Source of the DNA: Mycobacteriaceae bacterium
GTDB taxonomy: Bacteria > Actinomycetota > Actinomycetes > Mycobacteriales > Mycobacteriaceae
DNA length: 64,000 nt
Assembly (NCBI GenBank): GCA_019749805.1
Contig: JAIEPH010000039.1
Location: 1-64,000 of the forward strand
Reading direction: 5' to 3'
Shown in pieces: positions 21,346 to 29,157 of this stretch (its first letter is position 1; each line of letters opens with the position of its first letter). The translations under genes were made by a program, and so were the position numbers. The notes below the pieces were generated by a model. That model saw nothing but the letters and a program-made list of their open reading frames with translations, made no database searches and was not told the DNA's origin.

Positions 21346-23130
21346 CTAATTGGGTGCGACGAATCCGACCGGTCCCGCCGCGATGCACACCGACAATGCC
21401 GCGGTGTTCGCGCTGACGTCGATCGCGTCGCCCGCGCCGGGCAGTCGGACGAACACGCGGTTCAGCCCCGGGTGCACCGGCACCTTCACCTCGGCCCCTT
21501 CGGTTAGCGACATCGTCAGCGATCCATCGCTGTTGGCCAGGTAGTTGATCTCGGCGGTCCAGTCGGCGGGCAGCAGCGGACCGTCCAGCGGCATGCGCAC
21601 GGGAAAGTCAGGCTGAACGAGATAGCCGCACTGCGGCTGCGGCCCCTCGACGATGCTGCGCACCCACGTGACCTTCGCGTCGACCAGCCGCCCCGAGCTG
21701 TCCAGCATGCGTAAGTCGGTTGTCGCCGAGGCGAATTCGGGCCTGTCCCGCAGTAGCGCGAACATGTGGCTGGCCCGGTTCTCGGGGCCGACCACCCGCT
21801 GCAGCACCATCGGATCGACCTCCTGATCGAGCATCGCCGCGCTGGACCTCTGCGCGGCCGTGGCCAGGCCCGCCTCGGCGTTGTGCAGATACGGCTGTGC
21901 CGGGTTGTCACGCCAGCTGGTCAAAAACGTCGCCGTCGAGTACAGGCTGCTCACCATGAATGCGGTTGTCGCGACGACGAGCACGCCCGTCCGGGCGCGG
22001 GAGGCGTCCAGCCACTCGGTTCCCTCGCGGTTGGGCGCGCACAGCCCGACGGCCGCCAGCAGCGCCAGTACGACGACGAGATCGGGCAGGTATCGCAGCG
22101 TCTGCGCCAATTCGAGCGCGGTGAACTGCGACGACCGCATCAGGTAGATGGGTATCTGACAGGCCACCGCGTACCCGACCGCGACCAGCCACACCGCACC
22201 GATGCGCCGTTTGCGTACGACGGTCAGCGCTGTCACCGCCGCCAGCGCCATCCAGCCCAGCACCATCACGGTCAGCGGCGGCGTACCCCACGGCGACGCG
22301 GGCGCCCACCGCTGCCAATCCCATGGTCCACCAACGAGTCCGGGGACGATGCCGTGCGTCACCGACCGGGCCAGCAGATCCCCCGTCATCGACCAGTCGA
22401 GGGTCCACCGCTTCTGGTCGACGACGGCGAGGTACACCGCGATCCAGGCTGCGGTCACCACCAGCGAGGAAGACCACAGCCGAATGCCGCCGCGCCACAC
22501 AGTCATCGGCGATCCCGTGCCGGTGACGTAGGCCAGCAGCGCCGCCACCGCGAACGCGACGAACGGGATGACGGCGGCCTTCTCGAAGAACAGCAGACCG
22601 CCGACGAACACCAGTAGACCCGTCACGGCATAGCGCTGATTGCCCGTGCGTACCAGGAGCACGGCGTCCCCGCACACCCAGGCCAGCGCCGCCAGCATGG
22701 GCAGGGAGTTCAACGCCGCCGCCCACCATGCGAAGCCGGGGACAGCCATCGGGGTGAACAGTGCGAACGTCAACGGCACCAACAGGACCGGCCGCCAGCC
22801 GAGAATCACGTGCAGTGCCCGTAGCAGCGCCAGCGACGCCAGCAGCTGCAGCACGATCAGGCTGAGCGCCGGCAGGAACCACTGCAGCGGCGCCAGGCGC
22901 GTGATCCCGCCGGCGACGAGGAACGCCGCGGGCATGACATGGCCGTCGTGGTCGTCGAACAGGTAGCCCGGCGAGAGCAGATTCTGGGTGCCCGCCCGCC
23001 CGATGAGGATCAGATCGTCCCAGTAGAAGTAGCCGCTGAACGCGAGCACCGCCCGCATGGCCAGTTGCACCGCGATCAGCGCGACAGCTGCGCGGACGAC
23101 CCAGTTACCTTGCCCGGTAATCCTTTTCAC
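21346..23130 (-). CDS. polytopic membrane protein, GT-C glycosyltransferase-like (Rv3635-like)
   Basis: The 594-residue protein has about ten membrane helices in residues 10-430 and a soluble C-terminal domain of about 160 residues predicted outside the membrane. Behind the first helix lies 'FSGYFYWDDLILIG'; an acidic pair in this first extracytoplasmic loop is the hallmark of GT-C transferases, which use polyprenyl-phosphate sugars. The position next to galE matches Rv3635. The GTG start at 23130 overlaps the galE stop (GTGA), so both are made together. An in-frame extension upstream runs through galE and is not real. A role in cell-wall glycan synthesis is inferred; donor and acceptor are unknown. 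Confidence 0.75.
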   Translation of the reverse strand: MKRITGQGNWVVRAAVALIAVQLAMRAVLAFSGYFYWDDLILIGRAGTQNLLSPGYLFDDHDGHVMPAAFLVAGGITRLAPLQWFLPALSLIVLQLLASLALLRALHVILGWRPVLLVPLTFALFTPMAVPGFAWWAAALNSLPMLAALAWVCGDAVLLVRTGNQRYAVTGLLVFVGGLLFFEKAAVIPFVAFAVAALLAYVTGTGSPMTVWRGGIRLWSSSLVVTAAWIAVYLAVVDQKRWTLDWSMTGDLLARSVTHGIVPGLVGGPWDWQRWAPASPWGTPPLTVMVLGWMALAAVTALTVVRKRRIGAVWLVAVGYAVACQIPIYLMRSSQFTALELAQTLRYLPDLVVVLALLAAVGLCAPNREGTEWLDASRARTGVLVVATTAFMVSSLYSTATFLTSWRDNPAQPYLHNAEAGLATAAQRSSAAMLDQEVDPMVLQRVVGPENRASHMFALLRDRPEFASATTDLRMLDSSGRLVDAKVTWVRSIVEGPQPQCGYLVQPDFPVRMPLDGPLLPADWTAEINYLANSDGSLTMSLTEGAEVKVPVHPGLNRVFVRLPGAGDAIDVSANTAALSVCIAAGPVGFVAPN

Positions 23131-24104
23131 GCCGGATATGTGTCGCCGGCTTGGCTGCGCGCCGCCCACGCGGAGGCCACCATCTCGCCGAGCGAATGCC
23201 GCATCTTCCAGTCCAGGTCCCGGGCGGCCAGATCGCCTGCCGCGACGATGCGGGCCGGATCGCCGGGGCGCCGGGGTTTGATGATTGGTTCGAACTCGAT
23301 TGCGGTCGCTTCCCGAATCGCCGTCATGATCTCGCGCACGGATGTTCCGTCGCCGCTGCCGAGGTTGTAGACCGGTTCGACCGGCTGGCCGGCGGTCAGC
23401 CGTTTCGCGGCGGCAACATGAGCCAGCGCCAGATCGGCGACGTGGATGTAGTCGCGCACACAGGTGCCGTCCGGCGTCGGATAGTCGTCGCCGTTGATCT
23501 GTGGGGTATCGCCGCGGTAGAGCATGTCGAAGACCAACGGGAACAGGTTGTGCGGACTCACGTCGAACAGTTCCGTCGAACCCGAGCCCACCACGTTGAA
23601 ATAGCGCAGGCTGGTGTGCTCGAGACCGGAGGCTCGCCCGGCGTCGCGCAGCAGCCATTCGCCGATCAGCTTGGTCTCGCCGTATGGCGACTCCGGCCGG
23701 GTCGGGGTGTCCTCGGTGACGATGTCGACGTCCGGCGTGCCGAAGGTGGCCGCACTCGACGAGAACACCATCTTGTCGACCCCCTCGACGTCCATCGCCT
23801 TGAGCAGCGTCACCATCGTCGACACGTTCTGCTCGTAGGTGTGCAGCGGGCGGCGGACGGACACGCCCGCGTACTTGTAGCCGGCGATGTGGATGACGCC
23901 CGCGACGCCGTGGTCTCGCAGCGTCTGCGTGACGAGGTCACCGTCCAGCAGGGTGCCGCGCGCGAACGGCACGGATTCGGGCACGAATTGCTCCAGCCCC
24001 GAGGACAGGTCGTCGAGCACCACCACCGGAATGTCGGCGTCTTGGAGGGCGCGGACCACGTGTGACCCGATGTAGCCCGCCCCGCCCGTCACCATCCACG
24101 TCAT
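23127..24104 (-). CDS. galE: UDP-glucose 4-epimerase
   Basis: The 325-residue short-chain dehydrogenase-type epimerase interconverts UDP-glucose and UDP-galactose. The N-terminal NAD motif is 'VTGGAGYIGSHVV'. The catalytic Ser region is 'FSSSAATFG' and the Tyr-x3-Lys is 'YGETK'. 'RYFNVVGSG' and the C-terminal 'KPRRPGDPARIVA' are typical of GalE. In mycobacteria GalE1 (Rv3634c) supplies UDP-galactose for the arabinogalactan and other wall glycans. The gene is translationally coupled to the GT-C gene behind it, suggesting the product is used by it or in the same pathway. Confidence 0.95.
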   Translation of the reverse strand: MTWMVTGGAGYIGSHVVRALQDADIPVVVLDDLSSGLEQFVPESVPFARGTLLDGDLVTQTLRDHGVAGVIHIAGYKYAGVSVRRPLHTYEQNVSTMVTLLKAMDVEGVDKMVFSSSAATFGTPDVDIVTEDTPTRPESPYGETKLIGEWLLRDAGRASGLEHTSLRYFNVVGSGSTELFDVSPHNLFPLVFDMLYRGDTPQINGDDYPTPDGTCVRDYIHVADLALAHVAAAKRLTAGQPVEPVYNLGSGDGTSVREIMTAIREATAIEFEPIIKPRRPGDPARIVAAGDLAARDLDWKMRHSLGEMVASAWAARSQAGDTYPA

Positions 24105-24165
24105 GTTGGAGCCGAGTCTAGAGAGCGGTTCCCGCGGTCAACAAAGTCGTCTTCCCGAGAAAAGA

Positions 24166-24194
24166 TTGTGAGTACTCACTTTCTGTTGTACGCT
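24166..24194 (+). promoter_or_regulatory. promoter and palindromic operator of the amidohydrolase-tetR unit
   Basis: TTGTGA (24166-24171) and TACGCT (24189-24194) are 17 bases apart, a good SigA-type promoter. The -10 ends 7 bases before the ATG, predicting a leaderless mRNA. A perfect 12-base palindrome GTGAGTACTCAC (24168-24179) overlaps the -35, a position suited to repression by the TetR protein encoded downstream. Confidence 0.72.
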
Positions 24195-24201
24195 CGCCGT
24201 C

Positions 24202-25983
24202 ATGACCTTCGACGTGATCGTTCGCAACGGCCTCTGGTTCGACGGGACCGGCGCGGCCCCGCAGGTGCGATCGCTGGGCATCCGCGACGGGATCGTCGCG
24301 GAGGTGTCCGCCACACCCCTCGACGAGACGGGCTGCCCCGACGTCATCGACGCCGCGGGCAAGTGGATCGTTCCCGGCTTTATCGATGTGCATACGCACT
24401 ACGACGCCGAGGTATTGCTCGATCCGGGCCTGCGCGAGTCGGTGCGCCACGGCGTCACCACGGTGCTGCTGGGCAACTGCTCGCTGTCGACGGTCTACGC
24501 CGACACCGACGACGCCGCCGATCTGTTCAGCCGCGTCGAAGCGGTGCCCCGCAGCTTCGTACACGGCGCGCTCGAAGCCAAGAGGACGTGGTCCGATCCG
24601 GCCTCCTACGTCCGTGCCATCGACGATCTGCCGCTCGGCCCGAACATCGGCTCGATGCTCGGACATTCGGACCTGCGCACCAGCGTGCTCGGCCTGGACC
24701 GCGCGACGACCGAGGGCGTGAAGCCGACCCCGGCCGAACTCGACCGCATGATGGTGATGCTCGAAAAGGCGCTCGACGCAGGCCTTCTCGGGCTGTCCGG
24801 CATGGACGCCCCCATCGACAAACTCGACGGCGACCGGTTCCGTTCGCGGGCGCTGCCCTCGACGTTCGCGACCTGGCGCGAGCGCCGCAAACTGATCTCG
24901 GTCCTGCGCAAGCGCAACCGCATCCTGCAGAGCGCGCCCAACACCAAGAGCCCGGTTTCGGCGCTGATGTTCTTCCTGACGAGCAGCAAGTGGTTCGGCC
25001 GTCGGCCCGGCGTCCGGATGAGCCTGCTGGTTTCGGCGGACGCGAAGTCCGCCACCGGCGCAGTGCACGTATTCGGTCCCGGCGTCAGGCTGCTCAACAA
25101 GGTGCTCGACTCACTGGTGCGGTTCCAGCATCTGCCGGTGCCGTTCGAGTTGTACTCCGACGGCATCGACCTGCCGGTCTTCGAAGAGTTCGGAGCGGGC
25201 ACCGCGGCGCTGCATCTGCGGGACCAGATCGAACGTAACGAGCTGCTGGCCGACACCGACTACCGTCGCCGGTTCCGCAAGTCGTTCGACCGCAAGAAGC
25301 TCGGACCGTCGTTGTGGCACCGCGACTTCCACGACGCCACGATCGTCGAGTGCCCCGATCAGACGCTGATCGGCAAGAGCTTCGGGCAGATCGCCGACGA
25401 GCGCGGGCTGCATCCGCTCGACGCCTTCCTCGACGTGCTCGTCGAGAACGGCGAGCGCAACGTGCGGTGGACGACGATCGTCGCGAACCACCGGCCCAGG
25501 TACCTCGACAGGCTCGCCGCCGAACCATCCATCCACATGGGGTTCTCCGATGCCGGCGCCCACCTGCGCAACATGGCGTTCTACAACTTCTCGCTGCGGT
25601 TGCTCAAGCGGGTCCGCGATGCGCAGCGTGCGGGTCGCCCCTTCCTGTCCACACAGCGGGCGGTGCACCGGCTCACCGCCGAGGTCGCCGAATGGTTCGG
25701 CCTCGACGCGGGCACCCTGCGCGAAGGTGAGCGTGCCGACTTCGTCGTCATCGATCCTGAGCGCCTCGACGAATCGGTGAACGCGTACCACGAGGCGACG
25801 GTCCCGTTCTACGGCGGACTGAGCCGCATGGTGAACCGCAACGATGCCACGGTGGTGGCGACGGCGGTCAACGGGACGGTCGTGTTCCGCGACGGCGAGT
25901 TCTGTGAGGGCTACGGAACGACGGTCAAGTCGGGGCGCTTCCTGCGGGCCGGTGCGGCCGAGCCCGCGAAAGCGCTTGTCTGA
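24202..25983 (+). CDS. amidohydrolase family protein (N-acyl-D-amino-acid deacylase-like)
   Basis: The 593-residue metal-dependent hydrolase belongs to the D-aminoacylase/dihydroorotase-like branch. The first metal motif is 'VHTHYDAE' near residue 64, with 'HGVTTVLLGNCS' directly after. The HRDFHDAT segment and 'GFSDAGAHLRN' carry further metal and catalytic residues, and the C-terminal 'LREGERADFVVIDPERLD' closes the composite beta-domain as in all amidohydrolases. Relatives hydrolyse N-acyl amino acids, but the natural substrate is unknown. The tetR gene starts one base behind the stop, so both form an operon probably repressed by TetR at the palindrome in the promoter. Confidence 0.88.
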   Translation: MTFDVIVRNGLWFDGTGAAPQVRSLGIRDGIVAEVSATPLDETGCPDVIDAAGKWIVPGFIDVHTHYDAEVLLDPGLRESVRHGVTTVLLGNCSLSTVYADTDDAADLFSRVEAVPRSFVHGALEAKRTWSDPASYVRAIDDLPLGPNIGSMLGHSDLRTSVLGLDRATTEGVKPTPAELDRMMVMLEKALDAGLLGLSGMDAPIDKLDGDRFRSRALPSTFATWRERRKLISVLRKRNRILQSAPNTKSPVSALMFFLTSSKWFGRRPGVRMSLLVSADAKSATGAVHVFGPGVRLLNKVLDSLVRFQHLPVPFELYSDGIDLPVFEEFGAGTAALHLRDQIERNELLADTDYRRRFRKSFDRKKLGPSLWHRDFHDATIVECPDQTLIGKSFGQIADERGLHPLDAFLDVLVENGERNVRWTTIVANHRPRYLDRLAAEPSIHMGFSDAGAHLRNMAFYNFSLRLLKRVRDAQRAGRPFLSTQRAVHRLTAEVAEWFGLDAGTLREGERADFVVIDPERLDESVNAYHEATVPFYGGLSRMVNRNDATVVATAVNGTVVFRDGEFCEGYGTTVKSGRFLRAGAAEPAKALV

Positions 25984-25984
25984 T

Positions 25985-26587
25985 ATGGCAAGGACGCAAC
26001 AGCAGCGTCGTGAGGAAACCATTGCCCGGCTGCTCGACGCCAGCATCGACACCATCGTCGAGGTGGGGTACGCCCGGGCGTCGGCGGCCGTGATCGCCAG
26101 GCGCGCCGGTGTCTCCGACGGTGCGTTGTTCCGACACTTTCCCACCGTTGGCGACTTCATGGCAGCCACCGCGCAGGAGGTGATGCGGCGCCAACTCGGC
26201 CTGTTCTCGAAGCGCGTCGCCGAGATACCGTCGACCGAGCCGGCTCTCGAGGCCGCGCTGACGGTCCTGCGCGACGTCACAGGCAACGCCACCAACACCG
26301 TGATGTACGAGCTGCTCGTTGCCGCGCGCACCGACGAAAAGCTCAGGGAAACACTGCAAGACGTGATGACCGAGTATGCCGCGAACATCTACGAGGCCGC
26401 GCGGGCACTGCCCGGTGCCGATCAGTTTCCCGAGGATACGTTCGCCGCGCTGACGGCGATTCTCACCAACACATTCGACGGTGCGGCGATCGTGCGTGCG
26501 GTGCTGCCGCAGCCCGAGCTCGAGGACAAGCGGATCGAGCTGCTCACGGCGCTGCTCACCGGCGCGTCACCCACCCGGCAGGACTGA
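25985..26587 (+). CDS. TetR/AcrR family regulator
   Basis: The 200-residue regulator has an N-terminal TetR helix-turn-helix ('ETIARLLDASIDTIVEVGY', then 'IARRAGVSDGALFRHFPT', with the classic F-x-H-F recognition-helix end). An all-helical ligand domain follows. It is located one base behind the amidohydrolase and most likely represses that promoter through GTGAGTACTCAC. The ATG at 25985 gives the standard N-terminus. The last 21 bases overlap the convergent flippase-like gene. The inducer may be the amidohydrolase substrate (inference). Confidence 0.9.
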   Translation: MARTQQQRREETIARLLDASIDTIVEVGYARASAAVIARRAGVSDGALFRHFPTVGDFMAATAQEVMRRQLGLFSKRVAEIPSTEPALEAALTVLRDVTGNATNTVMYELLVAARTDEKLRETLQDVMTEYAANIYEAARALPGADQFPEDTFAALTAILTNTFDGAAIVRAVLPQPELEDKRIELLTALLTGASPTRQD

Positions 26588-27823
26588 CGCGCGAGCACGC
26601 GCCAGCGCACCCAGGTGCACCGCGATGCCCACGAGCGGCCCACACATCAGCGCGATCACGGTGCGAGTCTCGATGTCCGACGGCAGCATCAGCAACGCCG
26701 TCGACGCGACCGTCGCCGAGACCCATCCCAGTGAATACGCCCGATGCAACGCCGCCGCCACCGTCGCGGCACCGGTCAGGGTGAGCAACGCGATCGCGAT
26801 CGCCGCCGCGGTCAGCCACGCCAGCAGCGCGCCGTCGGCGCGGTACTCGGCGCCGAATGCGTTGCGCAGCAGCCATGGTCCGAAGACTCCGGCGGCCACC
26901 ACGCCGAGCAGGCCCAGCCCGATCACCGCGGCCGCCGGTTTCATCAGCGCCTGCATGCGCTCGGTGCGCTGGTCGACGAAATGCGCGATCAGATTGCCCT
27001 GCATTGCGGTCAGAGGCACCAACAGCGGTGCGCGGGTGAGCGTCACGGCCAGAATGACGACGCCACCCGTCGCGCCCAGGTCACCCGACGTCGCCTTGAG
27101 CAGCACCGGAAAGCCCATCACCAGAACCGCACTCGCCCCTGCGGCAGCGATCGAATGTGACGCGCCGCGCAGGAACGTAACCGTGCCGCCTGGCGTCAGT
27201 AGCCGGGCCGCGTCGCGCGTGGTGGGGGAGACGATCAACATGATCAGCCAGGCGATCGCCCCGGCCACCGTGGCCCACAGATATCCGACCAGGCCCCAGC
27301 CCACCAGAAACGTGGCGACGGCCACGATCACCCGCAGCACCGCGTCGGTCACCATCAACGACCCGTATGCCGTCCAGCGGTTCAGCCCTGCCAGCATGCC
27401 GAGCAGCGTGGCGTGCAGGCAGAAACCGGCAAGGCCGACGGCCAGCAGCGCAACCGAGAGCCATCGCGCATCGGCGAACACATGCGTCGACCACAGCGGC
27501 GAACTCACCGCGATCAGCGCGGCGGCCGCCACGCCGACCATCGCCGCCACTCTCATCGCGTGGGTCCGCGGTCCATCGGCGATGTCGGTGTAACCGGTCG
27601 AGCGCACCTCCCTCGTCGTCTCCTGCAACAGGCCGAACGCCGCGCCGGTCGCCAGCCCGAAGGCTCCCCAGAAGACTCCGAACACGGAGAACCCGATCGG
27701 CTCGAGGTCGCGGGCGGCCAGATACAGCACCGTGTAGCCGCACAGCGCGGACAGCGCCGTTGCCACGCCGACCCGTGCGACGCTCGCGCGCGCGACGGGA
27801 CCCGGTGTGCCGGCATCCGTCAC
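26567..27823 (-). CDS. polytopic membrane protein, polysaccharide-flippase-like (Rv3630-like)
   Basis: The 418-residue protein consists almost entirely of hydrophobic helices (about 12) with short loops. It resembles the MOP superfamily of Wzx/MurJ-type exporters in length, helix number and small-residue content, and matches the position of Rv3630. There is no signal peptide and no enzymatic motif. It is the last gene of a three-gene operon: its GTG overlaps the stop of the M1 peptidase (GTGA), which itself overlaps the NRPS-like gene. I infer that it moves the lipid-linked or free product of that operon across the membrane. The substrate is unknown. Confidence 0.72.
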   Translation of the reverse strand: MTDAGTPGPVARASVARVGVATALSALCGYTVLYLAARDLEPIGFSVFGVFWGAFGLATGAAFGLLQETTREVRSTGYTDIADGPRTHAMRVAAMVGVAAAALIAVSSPLWSTHVFADARWLSVALLAVGLAGFCLHATLLGMLAGLNRWTAYGSLMVTDAVLRVIVAVATFLVGWGLVGYLWATVAGAIAWLIMLIVSPTTRDAARLLTPGGTVTFLRGASHSIAAAGASAVLVMGFPVLLKATSGDLGATGGVVILAVTLTRAPLLVPLTAMQGNLIAHFVDQRTERMQALMKPAAAVIGLGLLGVVAAGVFGPWLLRNAFGAEYRADGALLAWLTAAAIAIALLTLTGAATVAAALHRAYSLGWVSATVASTALLMLPSDIETRTVIALMCGPLVGIAVHLGALARARASVLPGG

Positions 27824-29157
27824 GGGGAGAAGTCCAGGGCAGGCAGTTCCGTGGAGTAGACCCACGCAGCCCACAACGACCGAAGGGACTCGTTCGTGTA
27901 ATTCGAGGCGAGCCCGGTGAAGTCGTCGGTGACCGCCGTGCTGTGCCGGTGGCGTTGCGTCCAATCGCGAAGCAGCGCAAAGAAATTCTCGTCACCGATG
28001 CGCCGGCGCAGCACGTGAAGCGTGATGGCGCCGCGCTTGTACACGCGATCGTCGAACATGTCGCGCGGGCCGGGGTCGGCCAGCAGCAGGTCCTGCGACG
28101 AATCCGCCAACCGCTGGTAGTAGTGGTGCGCCCACTCGTCGGCGGTGCGGCCGCCCGCGTGTTCTGACCACAACCACTCCGCGTAGCAGGCGAAGCCCTC
28201 GTGCAGCCAGATGTGCCGCCAACGTTGGGCGGTGACCGAATTGCCGAACCACTGGTGGGCCAGTTCGTGCGCAATCAGCCGTTCGGAGTTGCCCCGGCCG
28301 TCGCAGTGATTGGCGCCGAAGATCGAGATACCTTGCGCCTCAAGCGGTATCTCGAGGTCGTCATCGGTGATGACCACGGTGTATCCGGTCGCCAGCGGGT
28401 ATGGGCCGAACAGCTTGACGAACAGTTTCATCATCTTCGGCTGGTCGGCGAAGTCCTGATCGAAGTTGCGCCGCAACCGGTCCGGCAGAAGGGCGTGCAT
28501 CGGGACGCCGTTCTTGGCCATTCGGTGTCTGCTGTACACGCCGATCTGCAGCGTCATGAGATACGTCGACGTCGGCTCCGCCTGCTCATAGGTCCAGGTC
28601 GTCATCCCGGCCCGCGCCCGCTTGGACACCAGCTCGCCGTTGGCCAGCGCGTAGTACGGACTCTCGGTGCTGATCCGGATGGAGAAGCTCGCCTTCGCGC
28701 TGGGGTGGTCGTCGCACGGAAACCAGGAGGCCGCGCCGTTCGGTTGACCGGCCACCAACACGCCTTCGGTGAGTTCCTCGAAACCCACCTCGCCCCAGTG
28801 CGAGCGAATCGGCCGCGGAGAACCCCCGTACCGCACGACGATCGACATCGCCGCGCCGGCGGGCACGGCATCCGCCAACCCGATGTGCAGCTTGTTCTGA
28901 GACGACCGGAACTGCGCGGGCCGCCGACCGTTCACGGTCACCTTCGTCACCGAAAGCGCATGGGACATGTCGAGGGTGAAACTGCGCAAGGCGGCGAGCG
29001 TCGCGGCGGTGATGGTGGCTGTGCCCGTCAGCCGATTGATCGCCACCTTGTATTCCAGATCGAGTTCGTAGCGCGACACCCGGTAACCGAAATTGCCGTT
29101 GGCCGGAATATATGGATCGATGACGGGGACGGTTCCCTTCTTCTTGCTCCGTGTCAC
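27820..29157 (-). CDS. M1 family zinc metallopeptidase
   Basis: The 445-residue gluzincin has the zinc site HELAH at 297-301, the second glutamate in 'WLHEGFACY' (Glu320) and the M1 beta-saddle N-domain in residues 20-200 ('LTGTATITA', 'SWFPCDDHPSAKA'). The exopeptidase GAMEN loop is replaced by 'GISIFG' near 276-281. The protein is shorter than PepN (about 860) because the C-terminal helical domain is missing. No signal peptide is visible, so it should work in the cytosol. The GTG start overlaps the NRPS-like stop by four bases, tying peptide cleavage to that gene's product. Aminopeptidase activity is likely but not certain. Confidence 0.88.
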   Translation of the reverse strand: MTRSKKKGTVPVIDPYIPANGNFGYRVSRYELDLEYKVAINRLTGTATITAATLAALRSFTLDMSHALSVTKVTVNGRRPAQFRSSQNKLHIGLADAVPAGAAMSIVVRYGGSPRPIRSHWGEVGFEELTEGVLVAGQPNGAASWFPCDDHPSAKASFSIRISTESPYYALANGELVSKRARAGMTTWTYEQAEPTSTYLMTLQIGVYSRHRMAKNGVPMHALLPDRLRRNFDQDFADQPKMMKLFVKLFGPYPLATGYTVVITDDDLEIPLEAQGISIFGANHCDGRGNSERLIAHELAHQWFGNSVTAQRWRHIWLHEGFACYAEWLWSEHAGGRTADEWAHHYYQRLADSSQDLLLADPGPRDMFDDRVYKRGAITLHVLRRRIGDENFFALLRDWTQRHRHSTAVTDDFTGLASNYTNESLRSLWAAWVYSTELPALDFSP

